Shown here piece by piece: positions 12,401 to 22,117 of a stretch of 64,000 nucleotides of DNA. How positions within the stretch are numbered: the stretch's first letter is position 1; each line of letters begins with the position of its first letter. The stretch spans positions 27,633,501 through 27,697,500 of the forward strand of contig NC_056757.1 in NCBI RefSeq assembly GCF_018687715.1, written 5' to 3'. The position numbers and the translations under genes are program-made. Under the pieces are notes generated by a model. That model did no database searches, was not told where the DNA came from, and saw only the letters and a list, made by a program, of their open reading frames with translations. The stretch is from Carya illinoinensis (taxonomy: Eukaryota > Streptophyta > Magnoliopsida > Fagales > Juglandaceae).

Positions 12401-13548
12401 CATGTTGTTGGAATGCATCCAAGATTAGATCTCTCTTCAATCCAAAGGTAGTCTCTGATATCTTGAAGATAATCATTGTGCCAAATGGTCAACCTGATAG
12501 ATGGACTTGGGTGCATGAGAGGAATGGGCTATTTAGTGTTCGAAGTGCATACCGAATTATTAGAGGATAGATGCAGGCTAATGTTGGGGAATGTTCTTCT
12601 GCCAGCATACAAGTTTCTTTGTGGAAGGCTATGTGGAAGATGAAAATACCACAGAAAATCAAGATTTCTACTTGGAACGCATGTGAAGAAATAATTCCTA
12701 CAATGACTAATCTTACAAAAAGGAAGGTCTTGAGTCAAGATGCATGTTGCTTTTGTAACTCAGGTATAGAAAGTCTGCCACATGCTTTAATTTTTTGTTC
12801 TGATATCTACACACACTGGAGTGGTCTTTTTCCTTTGATTACTAAGATGGATGGGGAGATTTCAGTGATGGATATGGCTATGAAACTGCATGAACAGAAA
12901 AGAGATGAAGATTTGGCAGTGTTCTTTTTGCTAGCTTGCGGATTCTAGTTTAGGAGGAATAAGTTTGTGAATGAACAGATAAGGGTAGAGCTAAGACAAG
13001 TTACTGCCCATTCCTTATCTTTGAAATATGAATTTACAGTAGTCAAAAAGATTGTTGGTGCTAATCTGAATGCTTTTGGTAAATGAAGCCTCCTGAGCCA
13101 AGTTTCTAAAAGCTCGATGTTGATGGAGCTATGTTTACTGACTTGCATAGAGCTAGAGTTGGAGTTGTCTTAAGAGATGAAAATAGACAGATAATTATGG
13201 CAGCAAGTAAAATTGAGTATGAGGTTGCAGAACCTAAAGATGCTGAATCACTTGCTATATTTAGAGGGATTCAGCTTTGTGCCAACATAAGAATCAAGAG
13301 GTTGCTTGCTATTAATACAAGACTTTCAAGAATCTACTGGATCATCTTCAAGGCTTGGTATTTTGTTTTCTGAAATTAAGTTTCTGGTTTTATTCAATGA
13401 ACATAAATTTCAACATGTTAGTAGCCTAGGCAATGAAGTGGCTCATACACTAGCTAGACATGGTTGGAATGTTGAAACAATTGAAATGTGGTGGGATTGT
13501 TTTCCAGATTTTCTTTCTCAAGCCATATGGCTTGCTAGATGTCTGTAA
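9452..13548 (+). pseudogene. LINE ORF2 (endonuclease, reverse transcriptase, zf-RVT, RNase H), broken
   Basis: The ATG at 9452 begins an apurinic-like endonuclease: NAHGLGNPQG, then DIVFLQETK, and VVFGDFNEI near 9870. The reverse transcriptase core spans about 10780-11600, with SKAPSHDGMAPNFFQ, GLRQGDLISPYLF and the catalytic LLFVDDSVIF near 11540-11570. A zf-RVT domain (SLWKAMWKMKIPQKIK, CCFCNSGIESLPHALIFC) lies at 12610-12800. A plant-type RNase H domain follows at about 13110-13548, split by a frameshift near 13310 and ending in HVSSLGNEVAHTLARHG. Frequent stops show long decay. Its poly(A)-primed insertion is recorded by the TSD. Confidence 0.88.
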
Positions 13549-13588
13549 TACTTTATGGAATGAAAGGTTTCTGTTTCTATAAAATAAA

Positions 13589-13622
<34 letters not shown>

Positions 13623-13632
13623 CTTGATCATC

Positions 13633-13837
13633 ATACTTTAGCTAGTTGATCTCAAACATTTTATACTAAATTAAAAGAAAATCCAAGAAAGACATGAGAG
13701 AGAAACTTGATCATTGTCCACCGCTCATGCACCTAATTGGCAACCTGATCTTCACATTTAGATCGCCAAGGACCTCTTGAGTTTTGCCATGTCCCATCAA
13801 ACTTGGCCACTGCAAAATTCATGAAATCTTTTTTATT
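13633..13837. other. Short spacer between LINE and Ty3 element
   Basis: About 200 bp with no recognised gene or repeat. The last five bases before the Ty3 LTR (13838-13842, AGGAG) form the left target-site duplication of that element. Confidence 0.5.
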
Positions 13838-13842
13838 AGGAG

Positions 13843-14491
13843 TGGGAAGGATATTTTCCTACCCCCTTTTGGGCTGACTTGATTCCCTCCCTCGAAGGCC
13901 CACCTAACTTGTAGATGACCCACCATTGGGAGAGTGAAAGGGAGCAGACCGAGACCTAACCTATGGGGTACGTGTCAGGGAGAAAGGGACCATCACATCA
14001 CCCGCATGTACCGTAGTCCACACTTCTAGCTGGGGATCACGCCACATTAAAGGCACAGAGGTGATAGCAAGCAACAATCTCAGCTGGCCACTCGCCTTTT
14101 CTAGAAATCTCGATAGTGGGTGCACCATCCCCCCACCTGCCTCTAGGAACAAACATGAAAGGAGCATGCTTGCATTCAATGTGGTGGCATGGTGTCTGAA
14201 GCAACAGGTAGTCATCTTGCCACAAACACGAAACTCAGTACGGCCCATAGGTAACACGCTGACAGTGAGTAGGGACCACCTTGGTCGAGGTATATAAACC
14301 CACCTCTGGGTTAAGGTAAAGGATCTTTGCACTCTCGAAGAGTCACTCTCTTCTCTAGCGACATTTTTATTCTCATACTGACTTAGACATCGAAAGTGTC
14401 CCACACCATCCCGAGCTTTGACTCTCAAGTGTCTCGCAAGTCCATTGGATCATCAGAGGAGTTGCCCAAGGTACGAAAGACGTCACCAAAA
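13843..14491 (+). repeat. 5' LTR of the Tat element
   Basis: About 649 bp, matching the split 3' LTR over its length. It holds a TATATAA box at 14291-14297, the likely element promoter. It begins TGGGAAGG and ends near ACCAAAA, so the usual terminal CA is not kept. Confidence 0.88.
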
Positions 14492-14492
14492 G

Positions 14493-14510
14493 TGGTGCCG
14501 TCTATGAGAT
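14493..14510 (+). other. Primer-binding site of the Tat element
   Basis: TGGTGCCGTCTATGAGAT sits one base after the 5' LTR. It resembles the TGGCGCCGTCTGTGG primer-binding sequence common in plant Gypsy elements, with a C to T change at position 4. Confidence 0.6.
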
Positions 14511-14587
14511 ATTCTAAATAACGTGTAATTCATATGCCAATAACACATTCAAAGATCATTCACAGACAAGAAGAATCGTTAAGAAGC

Positions 14588-17500
14588 ATGGAAGCAAAGC
14601 TCACCAAAATGAAAGCCCTGGTCAAGAGGTTGACGGTGGAAGTGGGAACGCTCCAGCAAGAGAATGAACCCTAAAGAAAAGAAGCTATGGACCCACGGAA
14701 GATGTCGAACCAAGCCAAAATAATCACGCGAGTCATGAAGTGCGACGGGAGTAGATACGACTGAGGAGGAGAGAAGATAGATGTATCACTAGTTATGTGG
14801 CCTGATGGATAAATACAAGGAAATGGCCAAGAAGATTGGTGCATTGTCCTCTATGGATCAACTCTTCTCTAGCACTGACCTGCTATATAGCGCAAAGGTC
14901 ATGGAAGCACTACTCTCATCCAAGTTTAATGTTCCTCAAATGTAGATGTACGATGGATCCAAGGATCCCCTCAAGCATCTGGAGACCTTTAAGGCCCACA
15001 TGACCAGGTTTCCAAGAGAGACAGCCTGTCGAGTCTTCCTGTTAACATTGAAAGCCCCGACGAGGGTGTGGTTCAAGGTGCTAGCCCTAGGGTCGATCAA
15101 TGGATTTGGAGAGCTAGTGTAACGCTCCAATGGAAGGCCCAAACCACATGACCTATACTTCAAAAGGACTAGTCAATGATACAATTAGAGCCTATTGGAA
15201 CCTTATAAAGAGCAAGAACTTCTCATTCCCAAGTAATGTGGAATCTCATATACCACATACCCTTATCTTTATCATATAGGGTATCACAGCCAGCCCGCCT
15301 ATTATTAACACATGGCAAGTTGAAAGAGGACACGACCGACAGCATAACTCCTAACCGTCAAGCAGAGAGATGACGAAAGCCTAAAAGTGTACCTATCTCG
15401 TTTGAACAAGGAGCAAATGATGACAGACAACCAAGATAAGAATATCACCTTAGCGACCCTCTTAGGAGGCATCTGGTCGCAAAACCCATTCATGGCAAAG
15501 CTGGTCAGGAAAACCCCCCACAATGTTGTAGGAGTTCATGGACCATGTTGATGGCTTCATCAATGTAGAGACACCCTATAGGCCTTGATCAACCCCCGAA
15601 AGACCGAATTAAAGCAAGCCAACAAAAATTCAGTAGATCCAATAGGGGAAAGGCTCCCAAGAAGTCAAAGAAAGCCCAACACAACACAAGGCGAGGAGAA
15701 AACGTTTTGGCCAAGGCCAAAGGAGTGAAACGGACCTTGGCCAAAGGAGTCGGACCAACACCAACCTAATTGTACAATAGAAGAATAAGTCAACCTCGCA
15801 TGAAGTTGGCCAACAGGATCAAAGGGACCAACAATTTTGTACATACCATCAAACAACCCAGGACCAAACCAAAGACTGTTACACCTTGAAAATGAGGATG
15901 GAAGAATTGGAACACTTGCTCGCTCAACGTCCTATGAGGGATCGACATCCATATAACTGAGGAAGTGAGAGTGGGGGGTCACGACGAAGTAAAAGTTCCA
16001 AGATGTGCAGAATTGGAAATTGGGCTCCCTAAAATCTACCTCATCGGATCTCAGCTCGTCGTAGTAGCTAGCTAGGAGAAATATGCACTATAGTAGGTGG
16101 GTATGCCAACGGTGATCCCACCTCATCAGAGCAAAAGGCCCACACCCGTAGGGCCTGATACAAGGAGGTGTTTGCAGCAAAGAAACCCCCGAGCAAGCAG
16201 CGAAGGTGCTCAAAGAGTGCCGCCATCACATTTGATCGAAAAGATGACAAAAGGGTGCTCCACCCTCGTAAAGATGCCCTGGTGGTAATGATGTTGATCA
16301 CCAACTTCACAACTCGGAGGATTTTGATTGATAATGATAGCTCAGGTGACCTCTTATTTTGGGATGTATTTACACAAATGGGGATTGATCTCGATCATCT
16401 ATACTCGGCCCCCATGCCTCTGAAGGGGTTCACGTGGAATGTAGTTCAACTGGTTGGAGCAATCACCTTGTCATTCTTAGTCAAGAAGGCTCCCACAAAG
16501 ACCGACTTCCTGGTAGTAACATCCCTGTCATTGTACAACATGATAAAAGGGCAACCCATGTTGAACAACCTCAAGGCAATAACATCAACGTATCACCTAA
16601 ATATGAAGTTCCCCACAAAAGCTAGGGTTGGCAAAATCAAGGGAGAACAAGTACTTGCTCAGGAGTGTTATGTGCAAGAGTTGAAGACTAAGGGTAAATA
16701 TATGTGGACACTAGGGGAACAAACTTGCAATATAGGACCCCCACCAGCTCCTAACCTAGCCGACAGTGATGAGGACATCCGAGCCAAGTAAATCCTCCCA
16801 CAAGTATAACCCAACAAGCCTTTAGAGCTAGTGTTGAGGGACCCAAAAAGGCCCAAATGCACAATGAGAATTGGGACCAACATGAATCTCGACATGAGGC
16901 AATATGTGAAACGCCTTCTTGTTGAACATTGCGGTGTGTTAGCATGGAGCCATGACAAGATGCCTAGGATCCACAACACGGTCATTGAACACCGCCTTTA
17001 TGTGAACCCCAAGGTCAAGAAATACTCACCATAGCCGAGTAAGTTGACCGCCTCTTTGATGTGGGGTTCATCTGGGAAGTACATTATCCCAAGTAGCTAT
17101 CTAACGTTGTGCTTGTGAGGAAATCGAAGGGTGAGTGGAGAATGTCTATCAACTTTACCAACCTAAACAAGACGTGCCTAAGAATAGCTTCCCAATACCT
17201 TGCGTCAACCTAATAATCCACTCCATAGGGAGCCATTGCTTACTCAGCTTTATGGACACTTATTTAGGATACAACTAGACTCGGATGGATCCCGACGATG
17301 AGGAGAAAACAACATATATCATGGACCGATGACTCTATTGTTATCGAGCCATGCCTTTTGGACTAAAGAACGTGGGAGTAACATATCAGCAGCTAGTTAA
17401 TCAGATGTTCGAAAGTTAGATAGGTTGAAATATGGAGATCTATTGATGACCTTCTAGTCAAGAGCAAAGAGCCCATGCACCACCTAGATGACTTATGGAA

Positions 17501-19860
17501 AGCCTTCACATTCTTATATTGGTACAAAATGAAACTCAACCCATTGGAGTGTGCCTTTTGAGTAGAGTCAAAAAAGTTAGTCTGTTTCGTGGTCTCTGAA
17601 TGTGGGCTCGAGGCCAAGCCAGAGAAGGTCAAAGCCATAATAAACATGCTCCCTCCACGAAGTATTAACGAGGTACAGAAGCTAGCTAAGCTAGTGGTTG
17701 CCCTCAACCTGTTCATCTCATGGTCGACAGATAAATGCTTGCCAATCTTCAAAGTCCTGAGGAAGACGAAAAATTGGAATGTTGAGTGTGACTAGGTGTT
17801 TAGTGAATTAAAGGAATACACGGCTCACCCACCCCCCCCCCCACTTCTCAGCCAGGTTGAACCAGGAGATGGCCTAGTTGTGTATCTGTTGATTTCACCG
17901 CTCACTGTCTTGGTCTTAGAAAATGAAGGGAATTAGAAGCCAGTGTACTTCACCATTCGAGCTTTCCGAGGGGCCAAAGCCAGTTACCCAAGGATGGATA
18001 TGATGGCCTTCGCATTGGTGGTTGCAACAAGGGGCTTGAAGCCATACTTCCAAGCTCACCCGATGAAGGTGCTTACTGACACACCCCTTAATAAGGTCTT
18101 GTAGAGACCAGACACCTCAGGCCTCCTGATGGAGTGGGCTGTTAAGTTGAGTGAGTTCGACATTGAATACCTCCCTCGTACCACAATAAAGGGACAAATA
18201 CTAGCCAATTTCATGGCTGAATTCATCGACTTCCTTGAGGAAATCCCCATCGAACCCATAAGAAAGCCTTGGTAGGTTTTCATCACCATGGAGGGGGTAC
18301 ATCACCATTGGGTTTGGGGAAGAAAACAACTACATGATCAAACTCGCCTTAAAACAAACAACAATGAAGTCAAGTATAAGACACTCCTAGCTAGACTATC
18401 AGTAGCAGGATGTTGGGGACAACAAAGGTCAAAGTTAATGCGGATTCCCAGGTGGTTGTTAACCAAGAACTAGGCGAGTTCATTACAAAGGGGGAAAAGC
18501 TAAAATAGTACCTACAATTGGTGTGGAAAAAATGCAACTCTTTTCACTACTTCCGTATCCAACAGGTACCAAGAGAGGATAACCAAAGGGTGGACCGGTT
18601 TGCATGAACCTTGTCAGGACAAGAAGACTCACTATTGTCGAAGCACACGGTCGTATGGACGATGGATTTCCCTGCCACAAGGGTTGAGGTCGAGGGTATC
18701 CAGCCAGGGGCGTCAAAGTGGTCATTGGGTGCAATAAAGTACCTTGATACCAATGAAGTGCGAGATGAAAAATGGGAAGCTCAGAAAGTTAGAAATAAGG
18801 TGCCGCATTTCAGTTTGATAAACGAGATCCTATACAAGTGAGGGTTCTCAGAACCCTTTCTGAGATGTGTCTCATTAGAGAAAACCCAATACATATTGGC
18901 CAAGATACAAGAAGGGATCTGTAGAAACCACTTCGGAGGTAATGAGGGCTAAGTACTATTGGCCCCATGCCCTCAAAGACGCAGAGGAGTTCTTCAGGAA
19001 GTGATCAAGATGTCAAGTTCAAGCGCCAGTACCACATTGCCCACCAGAAGAGTTAATATCAATCATGTCCCCTTAGCCATTTGCGCAATAGGGAGTGGAC
19101 TTAGTCAGACCCCTACCCATAAGCAAAAAAGGGGTAAATTTCATAGTAGTAGCAATGAATTATTTCACCAACTAGGTAGAGGCGGAAGCCCTAGCAACCA
19201 TAGCTGTCAGTGCCATCACAAGATTGTTATGGAAATCCATCATCTGCCGATTGGGTGTCCCGTAGAGCATCATCTCAGGCAATGGATAACAATTTTATTC
19301 TTGCCATTACCGTGACTGGTGCGCAAAACTGGGAATCAAGTTCAAGTACTCTTCTCTGAGCCAACCGCAATTTAATGGGCAAGTCGAAGAGACTAACAAG
19401 ACCCTGATGGGAATCATAAAGAAGAGGCTAACAAATCGAAAGAAAAATTGGGCAATAAACTTTCGGGAGTCTTATGGGCATATCGGATAACTACTAGGAT
19501 GCCAATAGGAGAGACTATTTGCCCTAACATATGGCAACAAGGCAATAGTGTCGGCAGAGATAGGTGTGCCAACCTATTGGGTACAACACTTCGACCAAGG
19601 CTCCAAGGAAGAAAAATTAAGAGAACAGATAGACCTACTATAAGAGATAAGATAGGAGGCCGAGATGCGAACAGCAGACAATAAGAGGAAAGTTGGGCAC
19701 TATATCAATAGGCAAGTTCAGCCAAGGTCCTTCAAGGTTGGTGACTTAGTATTGAGACAAACAGGGTTCACCACAAGAATAAGGGAAGCTAGGTCGGCGT
19801 CAGGAAGGTCCATTCATCATTGTCACCAATAACCATTCGGGATCGTATCACTTAAAAGAC
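14588..19860 (+). pseudogene. Tat gag-pol region, heavily mutated
   Basis: Gag: MYDGSKDPLKHLETFKAHM and TLKAPTRVWFKVL (about 14945-15085), resuming after the TRIM insertion. Protease: 16168-16790, with the active-site loop now LIDNDSSGDLLF, where related elements carry a D-[ST]-[GS] core. Reverse transcriptase: about 16980-17600, with AMPFGLKNVG near 17350 and a remnant of the YVDDLL box at 17430. First RNase H: about 17820-18240, ending LMEWAVKLSEFDIEYLP. Second RNase H-like region: about 18270-18640 (NNNEVKYKTLLARL, FHYFRIQQVPREDNQRVDRF). Integrase remnants: about 18840-19600 (YYWPHALKDAEEFFR in shifted frames). Stops and shifts occur every few tens of codons, so no protein can be made. Order and domain set are those of the Tat lineage. 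Confidence 0.85.
15118..15288 (-). mobile_element. TRIM-like solo LTR inside gag
   Basis: A 171-bp insert begins TGTAACGCTCC and ends GGGTATCACA, so both strands read TG...CA. It is flanked by GCTAG (15113-15117) and GCCAG (15289-15293), a 5-bp duplication with one mismatch. Removing it restores the gag frame (FGELA, then the downstream gag). On the minus strand it carries CTTTATAAGG, a TATA-like box, so the minus strand is the probable sense strand. No internal domain is present. Confidence 0.8.
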
Positions 19861-19979
19861 GTTCAAGCAAATAAGCTCCTAAAGAAATATTTCTCATAAG
19901 TTGTAACCAAATGATGTATTGGTAAACCTCACAATCTATCAATGAAATTATGTTTTCTTTTGAATTGTCTCCATTGAAT

Positions 19980-20480
19980 GAATGACTCGTGTATAAAAAA
20001 AGTCGAGTCCCTTGACTTGCTATGATGCAAGAGTCGAATACAAGCCACTTGACTCGCCACGATGCACCAGTCAGACACAAGCCCCATGACTTGCCAACCC
20101 TCGCACATAACAAAGCCAAGTCCCTTGACTTGCCATGTTGAACGAGTTAAGCACAAGTTACTTGACTTACCAACTCTTGCATTCAACAAAGCCAAGTCCC
20201 TTAACTCGTCGTGATGCATGAGTCGGACACAAGTCCCTTAACTTGCTCACCCTCGCGTACAACAAAGCCAAGTCCCTTGACTCGTGATGGACCAATCGAG
20301 CACAAGTCACTTGACTTTTCGATCCTTGCATACAACAAAGCCTAGTCCCTTGACTCACCACAATGAATAAGTTGGACACAAGTCCCTTGACTTGCCGACC
20401 CTCGTGTACAACAAAACTCGATTCCCTTGTTTCGCCGCAAGGGAAGCCGAGCCCCTGGCACACACCAAGGATCGGGATAA
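19980..20480. repeat. 76-bp tandem repeat in the 3' region of the Tat element
   Basis: Units beginning AAGCCAAGTCCCTTGACT start at 20113, 20189, 20265, 20338 and 20414, giving spacings of 76, 76, 73 and 76 bp. More diverged units precede them. Each unit contains two related halves of about 38 bp around 'CAAGTCCCTTGACTTG'. Tandem repeats between pol and the 3' LTR are known in Tat elements and can seed satellite DNA. Confidence 0.9.
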
Positions 20481-20649
20481 AAGTTGAATCCAAAATAAAA
20501 GGTACAGTGAAAAAACAAGAGACACAAAAAGGGCATAGGATGAACAAAGCCTATGACATTCCATGAATAGATTATATACACCAAAAAAAATAAAAAAAAA
20601 TAAAAAGATACAAAGAGGGGGTTACAGAGAAGGGTTTACAAAAATAGGT

Positions 20650-21408
20650 TCAAAAATTCGAGGGTGAATCAGGAAAGGTACCTGGCATTAAATTCTTGCC
20701 CAAGGACTTGGCGAAGCAAAGAGCCCGCCTGTCAAGAGCTAGGGAAGCCAGATTGAGATTCCTCAAGTCTATGTTGGAGTTTTGCAAGAAGTAGACATTT
20801 AACCTGTCAAGGCCCTCTTTGTAACCATAGCCCCAAGCCTGGTTATGGACTTCTTTGGCATTCTGCATCGGGGTTGACATGCCTTCCAAGGATGTGCGTG
20901 TAGCCTTCCAACTGGATTCTTGGGCCTAGATCTATAGATCGCGAGATTAGACCGTATCAAGGGCTGAAGTCAACTCAGACTCCAGAGTCATGATCTGAGC
21001 ATCCCTTTTCTTTACGACCACTCCCATGCACTTCACTGACTTGGTCAACTCCAAGTACTTGCTCTATACCCAGGTTTATGACCAAACGTTTATATTGTGT
21101 CTTTCAACCAGCCTTGACTTCTCAGCCTTGAGGGTGTCAAGTGCTCCCCCTCCCCCTAACTTCTCCAACTCCTCATCTCACTTCGCCAACAAATCCTTGA
21201 ACCAGTCCCACTCTTCCTCTAGGAGCTTGGCTTCCAAGTGGTTCTGGCTAGTCGCATCCCAAGCCTTAGCTAAATCATCCTTGAGGAAGGCCACGTCCAA
21301 CCAAAGCCTCGCCAACTCATGCTTTTGGCACTGGCGGCTAGCCTACAGCTCAACGATGTTCTCCATCAGAAAACGACTGGAATGGCTAACAATAGAAGAA
21401 GACAGCAT
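20650..21408 (-). pseudogene. Antisense extra ORF of the Tat element (coiled-coil protein), with stops
   Basis: One minus-strand frame stays in register for about 253 codons despite seven internal stops (the first at 21343-21345). It reads as a charged, heptad-rich protein: ELARLWLDVAFLKDDLAKAW, EAKLLEEEWDWFKDLLAK, IMTLESELTSALDTV, and a more conserved-looking end (EVHNQAWGYGYKEGLDRL, then NLNLASLALDRRALCF). Extra ORFs, some antisense, are known in plant Ty3/Gypsy elements, mainly the Tat lineage. Their function is not established. It lies between the tandem repeat and the 3' LTR. The lack of frameshifts compared with gag-pol is notable. Start at the ATG at 21408 is a guess. The plus-strand ORF over the same bases (21026-21472) is probably its shadow. 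Confidence 0.7.
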
Positions 21409-21847
21409 CGGGAAGTTTGGGAAGTTTGCCGAAAGAATACGAGCACTCAGTGGGAAAACAATAAAGAGGTAGGAAGTGACAGGGGATCTGTAGTTTAAAT
21501 AGGGGCTTGCATTAGTTGGATTGCCCAACACATGAAAAGGACAAGAGCCACCAGAGAAGAAACATCGAAAATGGATCCCAAGACCCTCGCTACATGTAAT
21601 GATGGAAAAACTGAACTGTCGTATGGCTAGGGCACGAAAGGGAAAAACCTGCCTGCATAGGAAACACGAACCTGTCCATTGCCAACAACTAAAGTAGGGC
21701 AGTTCCTTAGTGCCCCAGGCACAAGGTAAGTCACCAACACACACCACGGGCATGGCCCACTCACATCGCTTGAGTAGCATACGTGGGGCACGTCAAAAAA
21801 GATTTAAATTCTCACTGCATGTGTGCTGTGGGAGTTCACGAGGTAAC

Positions 21848-22117
21848 TAGGAAGTATATTTTCCTAGTCCCTTTTCGGCTGACTTGATTCCCTCCCTCGA
21901 AGGCCTACCTCTACGAGAGTGAGAGGGAGGAGACATTGGCCAAGCCAGCAAGAAACGTGTTAGGGAGAAATGGACCGTCACATCACCCACATGTACCATA
22001 ATGGACACGCCTGGTTGGGGATCACACAGTATTAAAGGCACAAAGGCAGCAACAAGCAACAATCTCAGTTGGCCTCTCACCTTTTCAAGAAATCATGATA
22101 GTGGGCGCATCATCCCT
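21848..22117 (+). repeat. 3' LTR of the Tat element, left part
   Basis: Matches 13843 to about 14130 of the 5' LTR (shared GGCTGACTTGATTCCCTCCC and ATTAAAGGCACA). It breaks off at CATCCCT, where the hAT-like element is inserted. Confidence 0.88.

Larger units (their letters stand above)
8013..13620 (+). mobile_element. L1-type LINE, near full length, with poly(A) tail and TSD
   Basis: The 11-bp target-site duplication TCTTGATCATC lies at 8002-8012 and again at 13622-13632, directly after a poly(A) tail at about 13583-13620. The body holds ORF1 (DUF4283-type domain and CCHC zinc knuckle) and ORF2 (endonuclease, reverse transcriptase, zf-RVT, RNase H) in the normal plant L1 order. About 5.6 kb is typical of a full-length element. 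Many stops and frameshifts show it is immobile, yet the TSD is still exact. A 20-odd-base poly(T) run near 9655-9677 interrupts the endonuclease. Confidence 0.92.

Noticed and set aside
21026..21472. Plus-strand ORF of 148 aa in the Tat 3' region
   Set aside because: Its composition (Ser/Leu-rich) is what the reverse reading of the antisense coiled-coil ORF would give. The minus frame is the more protein-like one.
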